A stretch of DNA of 27,379 nt from NCBI GenBank assembly GCA_963627465.1, contig CAVGBO010000024.1:1-27379 (forward strand), written 5' to 3'. Position numbers and translations under genes: made by a program. Numbering within the stretch: the first letter of the stretch is position 1; each line of letters starts with the position of its first letter. The notes beneath the pieces were generated by a model that saw only the letters and a program-made list of their open reading frames with translations, ran no database searches and was not told where the DNA came from. This stretch comes from CAKUFA01 sp963627465. GTDB lineage: Bacteria > Bacillota > Clostridia > Christensenellales > Aristaeellaceae. Positions 14,140-21,507 of this stretch are shown one piece after another.

Positions 14140-14861
14140 TGAGTGAGAATCGTAAGCCCCTGCTGAAGGTGGAGGATATTCACGTCTATTACGGCGCCAT
14201 CCATGCCATTAAGGGCATCAGCTTTGAAGTGTATGAGGATGAAGTGGTGACGCTGATCGGTGCTAACGGCGCAGGCAAGTCCACCACGCTAAACACGGTG
14301 GCAGGTCTGCTCCATCCCCGCAGCGGATCTATTACCTTCGATGGTAAGAGCCTGCTTTCCATGCCTTCCTTCAAGGTGGTGTCTCAGGGCATTGCCCTTT
14401 GCCCGGAGGGTCGGCGGATCTTCCAGCAGATGACCGTTCGGGAGAACCTGGAGATGGGCGGCTATACCCGTCCGGCAGGGGAGATTGAAGCTTCCATTGA
14501 CGAGATGTACACCCTGTATCCCCGCCTGAAGGAAAGAGAAAAGCAGATTGCCGGTACCCTTTCCGGCGGTGAACAGCAGATGCTGGCCATGGCACGGGCT
14601 CTCATGAGCAAGCCTAAGCTGCTGATGCTGGATGAGCCTTCTATGGGCTTGGCGCCCATTCTAGTGGAGCAGATCTTCGACATTGTGAAGACGCTGCACA
14701 AGGCAGGCACCACCATCCTCCTGGTGGAGCAGAACGCTCAAATGGCACTGTCCGTTGCGGATCGTGCCTACGTGCTGGAAACCGGCAACATTAGCATGGA
14801 AGGCCCTGCTGACGACTTGCTGCATAACGATGCAGTGAAAAAGGCCTACCTGGGCAGCTGA
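14139..14861 (+). CDS. livF: branched-chain amino acid ABC transporter, ATP-binding protein LivF
   Basis: Second ATPase of the importer, partnering LivG. The 240-residue product carries Walker A GANGAGKST (41-49), the EGRRIFQQMTVRENL Q-loop region (90-104), signature LSGGEQQML (141-149), Walker B LLMLDEPSMGLAP (161-173) and a VEQN switch segment. It ends with the LivF-like AVKKAYLGS. The start codon overlaps the livG stop (TAATG). It is the last gene of the operon and is followed by a strong hairpin terminator. Confidence 0.96.
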   Translation: MSENRKPLLKVEDIHVYYGAIHAIKGISFEVYEDEVVTLIGANGAGKSTTLNTVAGLLHPRSGSITFDGKSLLSMPSFKVVSQGIALCPEGRRIFQQMTVRENLEMGGYTRPAGEIEASIDEMYTLYPRLKEREKQIAGTLSGGEQQMLAMARALMSKPKLLMLDEPSMGLAPILVEQIFDIVKTLHKAGTTILLVEQNAQMALSVADRAYVLETGNISMEGPADDLLHNDAVKKAYLGS

Positions 14862-14867
14862 CAAATC

Positions 14868-14913
14868 AAAAAAAGAGAGCTGTGAGGACAACGTCTTCAC
14901 AGCTCCTTGTTTT
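14868..14913. terminator. bidirectional intrinsic terminator between livF and ppk2
   Basis: Bases 14877-14889 pair with 14893-14905 (13 bp, one wobble) around a 3-base loop. CTTGTTTT follows on the + strand and a run of seven A (14868-14874) precedes it, giving a T-run on the - strand. It can therefore stop both convergent transcripts. Confidence 0.9.
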
Positions 14914-14924
14914 GCGGGGAATCA

Positions 14925-15788
14925 TCAAGATTCATTTTCAAGCTGCTCAATGGCGGCAGGCACCTTAGCCGCATCGGCACTGTTCAGGGCAGGATACTGG
15001 GGATTCATATCGTTCAGGGTTTCCAGAAGAATTTCACTGGTCAGGTAACGGGTGTACCATTTATTGTCCGCAGGGATCACGTACCAGGGGCTTTCCGGCG
15101 TTCCGGTGGCATTGATGGCATCCTCGAAGGCCTCATCATAGGCCTCCCACAGGTTTCGCTCCACCATATCCGCCAGGGAAAGCTTCCAGTGCTTGTCCTC
15201 CCGCTCCAGCCGGTCAAGGAAACGCTCTTTTTGCTCCTCCTTGCTCACATGCAGGAAAAGCTTGACCATCCGGTAGCCGTTTTCGTACAGGTACTGCTCC
15301 CAGTTCATTAGCTGGGTATAGCGGCGGGGAAAGAAATCTTCCGTCAGGCAGCGGGGGGCTAAGGCATAGTTCTTCTCCATGTGATGCACCCGCACTACCA
15401 GCACATCCTCATACTGAGAGCGGTTGAACACGCCGATGGTGCCCCGGGGCGGCAGTGCCTGATTGATGCGCCACAGATAATCATGAGCCAGCTCTGTTTT
15501 GCTGGGCGACTTGAAAGAATGAATCTCCAGTGCTGCCGGGTTCAGGCTGGAGAACACGTGCTTGATCAGGCTGTCCTTGCCGGCGGCATCCCGAGCCTGA
15601 ATGGCAATGACGAGGCCTTCCTGTCCGGCAGCGTAAAGCTTCTCCTGCAAAAGGGCGGCTTCCCGCAAGTTTTCGGCAGTCTTGGCCACAAGCTCTGCCT
15701 TATGGCTGCGTGCTTCTCCGGCACCGGTATCAAAATCCTTCAGGTTCAGCTTTTTGCTTCCGTCAAAGCGGAAGGGTTTCAGCGACAT
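14925..15788 (-). CDS. ppk2: polyphosphate kinase 2 family protein
   Basis: Cytoplasmic enzyme transferring phosphate between polyphosphate and nucleotides; members of this single-domain class usually regenerate ADP/ATP or GDP/GTP from polyphosphate. The 287-residue product has a P-loop in ARDAAGKDS (65-73), the family's SFKSPSKTELAHDYLWR (91-107), the Walker-B-like GVFNRSQYEDVL (119-130), and a helical Arg/Lys-rich lid region. The common form of the P-loop is GxDAAGKDG, so the flanking residues are slightly unusual. GGAGGAGG lies just upstream of the ATG at 15788. It has its own promoter, divergent from the decarboxylase gene. Nucleotide preference cannot be told from the sequence. Confidence 0.9.
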   Translation of the reverse strand: MSLKPFRFDGSKKLNLKDFDTGAGEARSHKAELVAKTAENLREAALLQEKLYAAGQEGLVIAIQARDAAGKDSLIKHVFSSLNPAALEIHSFKSPSKTELAHDYLWRINQALPPRGTIGVFNRSQYEDVLVVRVHHMEKNYALAPRCLTEDFFPRRYTQLMNWEQYLYENGYRMVKLFLHVSKEEQKERFLDRLEREDKHWKLSLADMVERNLWEAYDEAFEDAINATGTPESPWYVIPADNKWYTRYLTSEILLETLNDMNPQYPALNSADAAKVPAAIEQLENES

Positions 15789-15822
15789 GGTACGGCCTCC
15801 TCCACAGTTGGGACTGACAGTT

Positions 15823-15852
15823 ATTGTATCATACAGGTGCTTTGCCTGACAA
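15823..15852 (-). promoter_or_regulatory. promoter of ppk2
   Basis: On the - strand TTGTCA (15852-15847) and TACAAT (15828-15823) are 18 bases apart, with a TG one base before the -10 (extended -10). Confidence 0.7.
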
Positions 15853-15855
15853 GCG

Positions 15856-15877
15856 TTGCAGAAGCTCTTTTCTGCAA
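15856..15877. promoter_or_regulatory. perfect inverted repeat, candidate operator between divergent promoters
   Basis: TTGCAGAA at 15856-15863 and TTCTGCAA at 15870-15877 are exact reverse complements separated by 6 bases. The site lies between the -35 elements of the ppk2 (-) and decarboxylase (+) promoters, the usual place for a dimeric regulator acting on both. No known regulator is matched. Confidence 0.55.
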
Positions 15878-15892
15878 GAACAGGGAAAAAAC

Positions 15893-15921
15893 TTGCACCC
15901 CTATGCCGAATGTGCTACATT
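15893..15921 (+). promoter_or_regulatory. promoter of the diaminopimelate decarboxylase-like gene
   Basis: TTGCAC (15893-15898) and TACATT (15916-15921) are 17 bases apart, with TG one base before the -10. The predicted start lies about 32 bases before the ATG. Confidence 0.7.
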
Positions 15922-15959
15922 GGTACAGGATCTCACAGACGAAGATCGGAGATGGATGT

Positions 15960-17225
15960 ATGCCTAATTTTTCCTTATCGGATGAAGTTTTTGAAGGAGC
16001 GGCGGCCAAGTACCCCACCCCTTTTCATCTTTATGACGAGCACGGCATTCGGGAGAATGCCAGGGCACTGAATAAGGCCTTTTCCTGGTGTCAGGATTTT
16101 CAGGAGTATTTTGCCGTCAAGGCTTTGCCCAACCCGGCCATTCTGCGCATCCTCAAGGAAGAAGGCTGCGGTGTGGACTGCTCCAGCGATACGGAGCTGA
16201 CCCTGGCAGATGCCTGCGGCTTCCACGGTCGGGATATTATGTTCTCGGCCAATGCCATGCCGGATGAAGAATTCGACCATGCCCGTGCATTGGGGGCTTA
16301 TGTGAATCTGGATGATATTACCCATATCGACATTCTGGAAAAGCACGGCGGTATTCCGGAATGTGTTTGCTGCCGGTATAACCCGGGCGGAGATTTCCAG
16401 ATCAGCGGCACCATTATGGGCAATCCAGGAGAAGCAAAGTACGGCTTCACCTATCCTCAACTGCAGGAAGGATTGAAAAGACTGAAGGCTTTGGGGGCAA
16501 AGAAGTTTGGTCTCCATGCGTTCCTGTCCTCCAACACCATTGACAATGCCTATTATCCGGCACTGGCAAAGATCCTCTTCAACTGCGGCAAGGAGCTGGC
16601 TGCGGAAACCGGGCTGACCTTCGCCTTCGCCAACCTTTCCGGCGGTGTGGGCATTCCTTACCGGCCGGAGCAGAAAAAGACGGACATTGCCCTGGTAGGG
16701 GAAGGGGTTCGCAAGGCTTACGAAGAGGTTTTCCCGGAAGGCGGCGTGGCCATCAAAACCGAGCTTGGCCGCTGGATGACCGGCCCCAACGGCTGGCTGG
16801 TTGCCCATGCCACCCACCACAAGGATACTTATAAGCACTATGTGGGACTGGATGCCTGTGCCGCCAACCTGATGCGGCCGGCCATGTACGGGGCCTATCA
16901 TCACATCACAGTGTGCGGGAAAAGAAATGCTCCCTGCGATCACGTCTATGACGTAACCGGCTCTCTATGCGAGAATAACGATAAATTTGCCGTTGACCGG
17001 GCTTTGCCGGAAATCAAGGATGGAGATCTGGTGGTGATTCACGATAGCGGTGCCCACGGCTTTTCCATGGGCTACAACTACAATGGCCGCCTGCGCTCTG
17101 CAGAAATTCTGTACTGCGAGGATGGTACCTATCGCATGATTCGCCGGGCGGAAACCCCGCAGGATTATTTCGCTACCTTGGATATGGATGAGGCGGCGGA
17201 TAAGCTGGGCGTGAAGCGCGGATGA
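15960..17225 (+). CDS. lysA: diaminopimelate decarboxylase-like PLP enzyme
   Basis: Fold type III PLP decarboxylase, best read as diaminopimelate decarboxylase, which makes lysine from meso-diaminopimelate. The 421-residue product has the PLP lysine in YFAVKALPNP (Lys54) and a CGVDCSSDTEL segment. It also has LSGGVGIPY for the PLP phosphate, ELGRWM, and the C-terminal substrate-side GSLCENNDKFA with a conserved Cys, followed by HDSGAHGFSMGYNYNGRLR. It differs from classic LysA in several loops and belongs to a ~420-residue group common in Clostridia; activity on related diamines is an alternative. The ATG at 15960 is set by GGAG at 15948-15951; the open frame extends much further upstream but crosses the promoter. 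Confidence 0.85.
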   Translation: MPNFSLSDEVFEGAAAKYPTPFHLYDEHGIRENARALNKAFSWCQDFQEYFAVKALPNPAILRILKEEGCGVDCSSDTELTLADACGFHGRDIMFSANAMPDEEFDHARALGAYVNLDDITHIDILEKHGGIPECVCCRYNPGGDFQISGTIMGNPGEAKYGFTYPQLQEGLKRLKALGAKKFGLHAFLSSNTIDNAYYPALAKILFNCGKELAAETGLTFAFANLSGGVGIPYRPEQKKTDIALVGEGVRKAYEEVFPEGGVAIKTELGRWMTGPNGWLVAHATHHKDTYKHYVGLDACAANLMRPAMYGAYHHITVCGKRNAPCDHVYDVTGSLCENNDKFAVDRALPEIKDGDLVVIHDSGAHGFSMGYNYNGRLRSAEILYCEDGTYRMIRRAETPQDYFATLDMDEAADKLGVKRG

Positions 17226-17240
17226 ATACCGAACCATAAC

Positions 17241-17277
17241 AAAAGAGGGATAGGCAAATTGCCTGTCCCTTTTTGTT
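17241..17277. terminator. bidirectional terminator between decarboxylase and AI-2E transporter genes
   Basis: Bases 17247-17256 pair with 17260-17269 (10 bp, one wobble, 3-base loop). TTTTTGTTT follows on the + strand and AAAAGA precedes it, so it also has a T-run on the - strand. The flanking genes converge here. Confidence 0.92.
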
Positions 17278-17288
17278 TGCAACGAATT

Positions 17289-18446
17289 TCACGTGTCTGT
17301 ATGATCGTGGGTTGCTTGATTTTCCGTCTCCGGCACATCCTCCAGCTTCTGCTTCAGCAGGGTGTAGCACACGGCGCACAGGGGCACGGCGATCAGAATA
17401 CCGAACATGCCCATCAAGCCCTGACCGATGATGATGGCCGCCATCACCAGCAATCCCGGCAGGCCAATGGTGGAACCCACCACCCTGGGATAGACCACAC
17501 TGCCGGAGAATTGCTGCAGCACCACCAGGAAGATCACCAGCATCAATCCCTTGAAAGGATCAATGGCTGCCACCAGGATGGCTGCAATGCCGCCGCCAAT
17601 CCATGCACCCAGGAAGGGAATCAGGGAGGTGACGCCAATGAGCAGGGATACTACCGCCGCATAGGGGAAGCCAAAAAGGAGCATGCCTAGGAAGCACATG
17701 ACACCCAGGATTAATGCCTGCAGCAGCTGCCCCCGCACGAAATTCGCAAAGGTGGTAAAGGACAACTGAGCCACACGGATGATTTTCTTCGTGGTCTTCT
17801 CCGGCAGGAAGCGAAGCATCAGCTTGCGGACGAAGGAACCGTTTTTCTCTTTGCCGTAGAGCACATAAATGGCTACAATCACGGCAAACACAATGTTCAT
17901 AATGGTGCTGAAGGCGGATACCACCGTACTCAGCACATAGTTGGCAATGGTGCCGGTGGATTCCTTGATCATGTTCACCACCTGCTGCGCCAGGCCGCTG
18001 ATGTAGGCACTGATGCTCTGCATGGTTTCATCCGGCACACGGAAGCGCTGGAGAAAGCTCTGCAGGGCACTGCTTAAATCCGCCGCAGATTGGGGCAGCA
18101 CATTGACAAACATGCTGACGGTTTCCCCAAGACGGGGAACAATCACCAGCACCATCAGCGTCACCAAGGCAGCAGCCCCTAAAAGGGTCAGCACCAGGGC
18201 AAGCACCCGGGTGGTTCTGGTCTGTTCCTTCAGGAAAGGGATACGTTTCAGAAGCTGCTCCAAGGGGCTCATCAGCACATTGAACACAAAGGCCAGTGCC
18301 AAGCCCAGCAGCAGGGGATAAAGAATGGCGTGGAGTCGTCCCATGAAGGAGGCAACCTCACCAATATTTTGCAGCAGGCAATACAGACACACACCAAAGG
18401 CGATCAGGAACATGCCTGTATGCAACCGATCCCGTTTTTCACGCAT
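17289..18446 (-). CDS. AI-2E family transporter
   Basis: Integral membrane protein of the AI-2E (former DUF20/PerM) family, whose members include a quorum-signal exporter in E. coli and sodium/proton antiporters; the substrate here is unknown. The 385-residue product has a pair of N-terminal helices, a further helix near 82-104, a cytoplasmic or membrane-lining stretch, and a C-terminal group of helices. These contain the family segments SLIPFLGAWIGGGIAA and QFSGSVVYPRVVG followed by IGLPGLLVMAAIIIGQGLMG. The His/Asp-rich tail (THDHTDT) is polar. An AAAGGAG site overlaps the upstream hydrolase stop, 12 bases from the ATG, slightly long. It lies 17 bases downstream of the hydrolase gene and is probably its operon partner. 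Confidence 0.92.
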   Translation of the reverse strand: MREKRDRLHTGMFLIAFGVCLYCLLQNIGEVASFMGRLHAILYPLLLGLALAFVFNVLMSPLEQLLKRIPFLKEQTRTTRVLALVLTLLGAAALVTLMVLVIVPRLGETVSMFVNVLPQSAADLSSALQSFLQRFRVPDETMQSISAYISGLAQQVVNMIKESTGTIANYVLSTVVSAFSTIMNIVFAVIVAIYVLYGKEKNGSFVRKLMLRFLPEKTTKKIIRVAQLSFTTFANFVRGQLLQALILGVMCFLGMLLFGFPYAAVVSLLIGVTSLIPFLGAWIGGGIAAILVAAIDPFKGLMLVIFLVVLQQFSGSVVYPRVVGSTIGLPGLLVMAAIIIGQGLMGMFGILIAVPLCAVCYTLLKQKLEDVPETENQATHDHTDT

Positions 18447-18463
18447 TCTGCCTGTATGCTCCT

Positions 18464-19234
18464 TTATTGCTTTTCCGCACTCCGCAAATGCTTGGCGATT
18501 TCGTCTGCAATATGTTCATGCTCCTTGGAAATCGTGCATACGTGGGGAACGTCGTCCAGCCACAGTATTTCCTTTCTGGTGCTGGATACCCTGTTCACAA
18601 TGACTTCCGCACTGTCTGCCGAAATGGTTTCATCCCCATGGGACTGCACGGCCAGTACAGGGCAGATTACCTTGTCCAGGTTCCGCCGAGCCATCTTGAT
18701 CAGGTGGGAAAGATCCACCGCACACTTGGTGGGAAATCCGGTGTAGCCATGGTCATACTGCTGAATGAGCATGTTCTGCCGTTCAGGGTCGCTGCTCCAG
18801 TTGACGGTTTTCATAAACAGGGACGCCGGCCCTGCAAAGGCCATGGCTTTGTTCTGCACCGCCATGGGGGCGGAAATGGGGGCAGCTGCCGTCAGATCTG
18901 CCTGTTCTGCCAGAATCAGCGTCAGCACGCCGCCCATGCTTAGGCCGGACACGCTGACATATTTGCATTTGCTGCGCAGTTCCTTATATGCGCCAATGGA
19001 GGCCTTCAGCCAATCCTTCCAGCCATAATTGGCCATGTTTTCCACCGAAGTGGCATGGCCGGGAAGGTTGATGCCCATCACAGTAAAGCCCTGATCGTGC
19101 AGGTGCTCGCCCAGCAGGCGCATATGACTAACGGAACCAGTAAAGCCATGAATCAGCAGCACACCGTGTTCGTCCCCTTCAAAGAAGAAGGGCTGTGCCT
19201 CCGGTGCTAGAAAGTTTTGCGGTCGATCCGCCAC
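18464..19234 (-). CDS. alpha/beta hydrolase, carboxylesterase or monoacylglycerol lipase type
   Basis: Serine hydrolase likely cleaving small carboxylesters or monoacylglycerols; cytoplasmic, no signal peptide. The 256-residue product has the oxyanion-side LLIHGFTGS (26-34), the nucleophile elbow GLSMGG (Ser99), the acid in HGDETIS (Asp201) and the catalytic His in DDVPHVC (His231), a full triad in the expected order. Length and layout match Est30-type esterases. The start is GTG at 19234, chosen because GGGAGG lies 8 bases upstream on the - strand. It has its own promoter and reads into the AI-2E transporter gene 17 bases later, so the two may act in one process, but none is evident. Confidence 0.9.
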   Translation of the reverse strand: MADRPQNFLAPEAQPFFFEGDEHGVLLIHGFTGSVSHMRLLGEHLHDQGFTVMGINLPGHATSVENMANYGWKDWLKASIGAYKELRSKCKYVSVSGLSMGGVLTLILAEQADLTAAAPISAPMAVQNKAMAFAGPASLFMKTVNWSSDPERQNMLIQQYDHGYTGFPTKCAVDLSHLIKMARRNLDKVICPVLAVQSHGDETISADSAEVIVNRVSSTRKEILWLDDVPHVCTISKEHEHIADEIAKHLRSAEKQ

Positions 19235-19276
19235 AGTGGATTCCTCCCATGCTGTTTTGTTTGAATCACTGGTTTC

Positions 19277-19305
19277 ATTATACGCTAAGCCGTGCAGATT
19301 GTCCA
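19277..19305 (-). promoter_or_regulatory. promoter of the hydrolase-transporter operon
   Basis: On the - strand TGGACA (19305-19300) and a perfect TATAAT (19282-19277) are 17 bases apart, about 43 bases before the GTG start. Confidence 0.82.
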
Positions 19306-19324
19306 GCTAGCAATCCGCACGGCT
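19288..19324 (-). terminator. 14-bp hairpin between HD-domain gene and hydrolase gene
   Basis: Bases 19288-19301 pair with 19311-19324 with a single mismatch and a 9-base loop. It lies 25 bases after the HD-domain stop but has no clear T-run, and it covers the -35 of the hydrolase promoter. It may end the upstream transcript or serve as a regulatory site. Confidence 0.5.
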
Positions 19325-19349
19325 CATTGTGCTGTATGAGATATTGACT

Positions 19350-19781
19350 TTACGCATCCTCCAGCAGGAACTGCAATGCCTTGTTGTACTTCTCCTGACG
19401 CTTAACGTCTTTCATGGTGACACTGGGCAGGCGGGAAAGATTGCTGTTGTCAATCAGGTCGGAAATTTTCACTGCCCGTGCCACGGGATTAGCCTTGACC
19501 CGCACAAGGTACGCCTGCCAATCTTCCCCTTCCCGGCGTGATACGGCGTTGAGGGCGGCGGCCGTCTCTGCACCGAAAAGGCTTTCGATGTCTGCGAGGG
19601 TTTCGGCAGTGTCCTCCACCACGTCATGCAGCCAGCCTACCACCTGCTCTTCCGGCGTGTGCAGCCGGCCTGCCACACGTTCAGGATGATGAATGTAGGC
19701 AGCACCTGCCTTGTCCACGGCACCTTCGTGCATCTTCTCGGCAAGCTTGCGCGCGGCGGCAACATCTGTACTGTAGGCCAT
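19350..19781 (-). CDS. stand-alone HD-domain phosphohydrolase, (p)ppGpp hydrolase-like
   Basis: A 143-residue protein consisting of one HD domain related to the hydrolase half of RelA/SpoT, so possibly a small alarmone hydrolase that degrades (p)ppGpp; cytoplasmic. Visible motifs are AYIHHPERVAG (28-38), WLHDVVEDT (50-58) with the metal-binding His-Asp and Glu-Asp pairs, and VKISDLIDNSN with the final metal-ligand Asp. No synthetase or TGS domain follows. The conserved basic residues before the first His of MESH1-type enzymes are not clear, so another nucleotide substrate is possible. AGAAGG precedes the ATG. It follows the SH3-domain gene by 42 bases and may be co-transcribed with it. Confidence 0.82.
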   Translation of the reverse strand: MAYSTDVAAARKLAEKMHEGAVDKAGAAYIHHPERVAGRLHTPEEQVVGWLHDVVEDTAETLADIESLFGAETAAALNAVSRREGEDWQAYLVRVKANPVARAVKISDLIDNSNLSRLPSVTMKDVKRQEKYNKALQFLLEDA

Positions 19782-19823
19782 GGAAACAACCTTCTTTCCT
19801 ATAGAATTTCTTTTTCAATGATC

Positions 19824-20780
19824 TTATTCGTTTAAGTCCGTGCTTGTGGCAAGGGAGGCGGAAGCTTCCCGAACGGCATGAACGCTGCTGCCAATGCCCC
19901 GTACCGGCAGGTTGACGGCATCAGCCTCGTCCACGGTGGTGAGAAATTCGGTCAGGATGTAGCACCGCAGATTCTCCACCTCGATTTCTGTCCACTTCTC
20001 CCCGGGGGTAATGACGGTAACCCGCTGCCCGCAGGGAAATTCGTCCAGGATGCGCCCGTTAGAGGAAGCCTTTTGCCGCACCTTCACGGTGTTGTTGCTG
20101 CTGGTTTTTCCTTTGTAGGCGATGTAAGCGAAAGTGGCCTCGCCGCTGTCAGCATCCAGGAAGGTCAGGGAGGAACGCTTAACGTAACCAACCGCATCCT
20201 TGTACTGCACCAGCGCAAAGCTCTTGGTAACGGCCAGCACCGGCACAATACGCCCTGTCTGGCACTTCATGATAATGGCAGACTTGCCGGAAGCCTTCTT
20301 GAACATGCTTGCCTGACCACTCTTTGGGGCGGTGATGATGGCCAGCTGCTTGCCTGCTTCGATGTCATCAGCAAAGCTGAGGGTATCGGTGTAGACTTCC
20401 GCCCGGGCACCGTTTCGCTTAACGATGCTGACCCGTGTACCTACGGCCAGCACTTCCACGGTTTCGCCGTCCAGGGTTGCGGTTAAGGTTTGGGATTCAT
20501 AGACCCATTTTTGATTGTTGCTGTCATCCGTGTCCGTATCCTCATCGGTGTCACTGCCCTCATCAGGGGTCAAGTCTTCCTCTGTATCCGAACTTGTATC
20601 TTCATCAGGGATGACGATGGGTGTAATGATGGTATCTGTGGTGCCGGAGCTGCTGCTGTCCGGGCCGCTGATAATGTTGCCGTTGCCGTCCACCCAAATG
20701 GGACTGTCACTGGCGAAGGAAACAGAGCTGAACAGCATAAGCCCGGAAACAAGCAGGGCGAAAGGACGAGTCTTTTGCAT
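19824..20780 (-). CDS. exported protein with SH3-like domains and acidic linker
   Basis: Secreted or wall-associated protein of unknown function. The 318-residue product has a signal peptide (1-23, ending VSFA) and a low-complexity Ser/Asp/Thr/Glu region (about 40-88). Two or three bacterial SH3-type barrels follow (roughly 95-150, 165-208, 218-282). The last is clearest, with TVKVRQKASSNGRILDEFPCGQ then VTVITPGEKWTEIEV. Such domains often bind peptidoglycan. No catalytic domain is seen. The ATG at 20780 has GGGAGG 4 bases upstream; a TTG at 20792 in the same frame is less likely because it lies before that site. It is 27 bases downstream of a putative lipoprotein gene, so probably in one operon. 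Confidence 0.8.
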   Translation of the reverse strand: MQKTRPFALLVSGLMLFSSVSFASDSPIWVDGNGNIISGPDSSSSGTTDTIITPIVIPDEDTSSDTEEDLTPDEGSDTDEDTDTDDSNNQKWVYESQTLTATLDGETVEVLAVGTRVSIVKRNGARAEVYTDTLSFADDIEAGKQLAIITAPKSGQASMFKKASGKSAIIMKCQTGRIVPVLAVTKSFALVQYKDAVGYVKRSSLTFLDADSGEATFAYIAYKGKTSSNNTVKVRQKASSNGRILDEFPCGQRVTVITPGEKWTEIEVENLRCYILTEFLTTVDEADAVNLPVRGIGSSVHAVREASASLATSTDLNE

Positions 20781-20807
20781 GATGCCTCCCAATAAGCAAA
20801 ATTCAAA

Positions 20808-21392
20808 TCAATCAACCAAGGTAAAATCCTGCTCCATGCCACCGGCAGAAACAAACCGGTCATAAAGGAACTTCATATCCTCACTGGGCAGGGTCAAGGC
20901 GGCGGTGATGCAGTCAAGATCCCCTTCCAAGGTGAGAGTCAGGGGAAGATCTTTCTTGGCAAGAGCCTTCATCATGGCCATGCCATCCGTCCCCAGCAAA
21001 ACGGCGTAGTCTTCATAGTACATATCATCGTATTCGCTGACCTCTCTGCTGGTATCAAAGATCCAACTGCCGGAGGATGCATCCACACGCAGGGTGTCAA
21101 TGTCGGTCATGCTGCCGGAAACAAGAGAACAGGTAAGCCGGAGGAATGTGCCGTTCAGGTTGGGCATTTCCACAAAGTCCACGTAGACGATCATTTCGTG
21201 GCTTGCACCCTCGCAGACGGCGACATAGGGCTGATTGTCCGGGAGAATCACCGTGTCGATGCCGTTGGTATCCAGCTGCACGGTGCAGGCAAGCCCGTCC
21301 GTCAGCACAGCTTCATCCAATTCCGCATAGGCTGGTGTACATGCCAGCAAGGCAATGAGAAAAAAGGGCAGTACCCGTTGCCAAAGTTTCAT
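20808..21392 (-). CDS. unrecognised exported protein, possible lipoprotein
   Basis: I do not recognise this family. The 194-residue product starts with a signal peptide. LLAC (15-18) could be a lipobox with Cys18, but AYA before Glu24 also suits signal peptidase I. The mature part is acidic and beta-rich, with strands such as DEAVLTDGLACTVQLDTNG and LTLTLEGDLDCITAALTL and an acidic DDMYYEDY patch, and no catalytic motif is evident. Of two nearby ATG codons, that at 21392 is chosen because GGAGGGG sits 6 bases upstream; the other abuts the site. It lies between the LRR protein and SH3 protein genes, all three encoding exported proteins. Confidence 0.7.
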   Translation of the reverse strand: MKLWQRVLPFFLIALLACTPAYAELDEAVLTDGLACTVQLDTNGIDTVILPDNQPYVAVCEGASHEMIVYVDFVEMPNLNGTFLRLTCSLVSGSMTDIDTLRVDASSGSWIFDTSREVSEYDDMYYEDYAVLLGTDGMAMMKALAKKDLPLTLTLEGDLDCITAALTLPSEDMKFLYDRFVSAGGMEQDFTLVD

Positions 21393-21411
21393 GTGCATCC
21401 CCTCCGTATCT

Positions 21412-21420
21412 ATTGTATCA
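21412..21420 (-). promoter_or_regulatory. extended -10 promoter of the lipoprotein-SH3 gene pair
   Basis: On the - strand TGATACAAT (21420-21412) is an extended -10 element; no good -35 is found at 17 bases. An AAATTGT...ACAATTT inverted repeat lies just upstream and may be an operator. Confidence 0.5.
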
Positions 21421-21466
21421 CAAAAATTGTCGCAAAGCTGTAACAATTTCGAAAACATTTGACACG

Positions 21467-21489
21467 AAAAATCCCTGCCGGGGCGGGGA
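21467..21489 (-). terminator. probable terminator of the LRR protein gene
   Basis: On the - strand a GC-rich hairpin (TCCC at 21489-21486 with GGGA at 21475-21472, plus inner GCC/GGC) is followed by TTTTT (21471-21467), about 20 bases after the stop codon. The stem is short, but position and T-run fit. Confidence 0.65.
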
Positions 21490-21507
21490 GAAAATGTTAG
21501 AAAAGTC

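Noticed and set aside
15381..15959. N-terminal extension of the decarboxylase frame
   Set aside because: It overlaps ppk2 on the other strand and the decarboxylase promoter; family similarity begins after the ATG at 15960.
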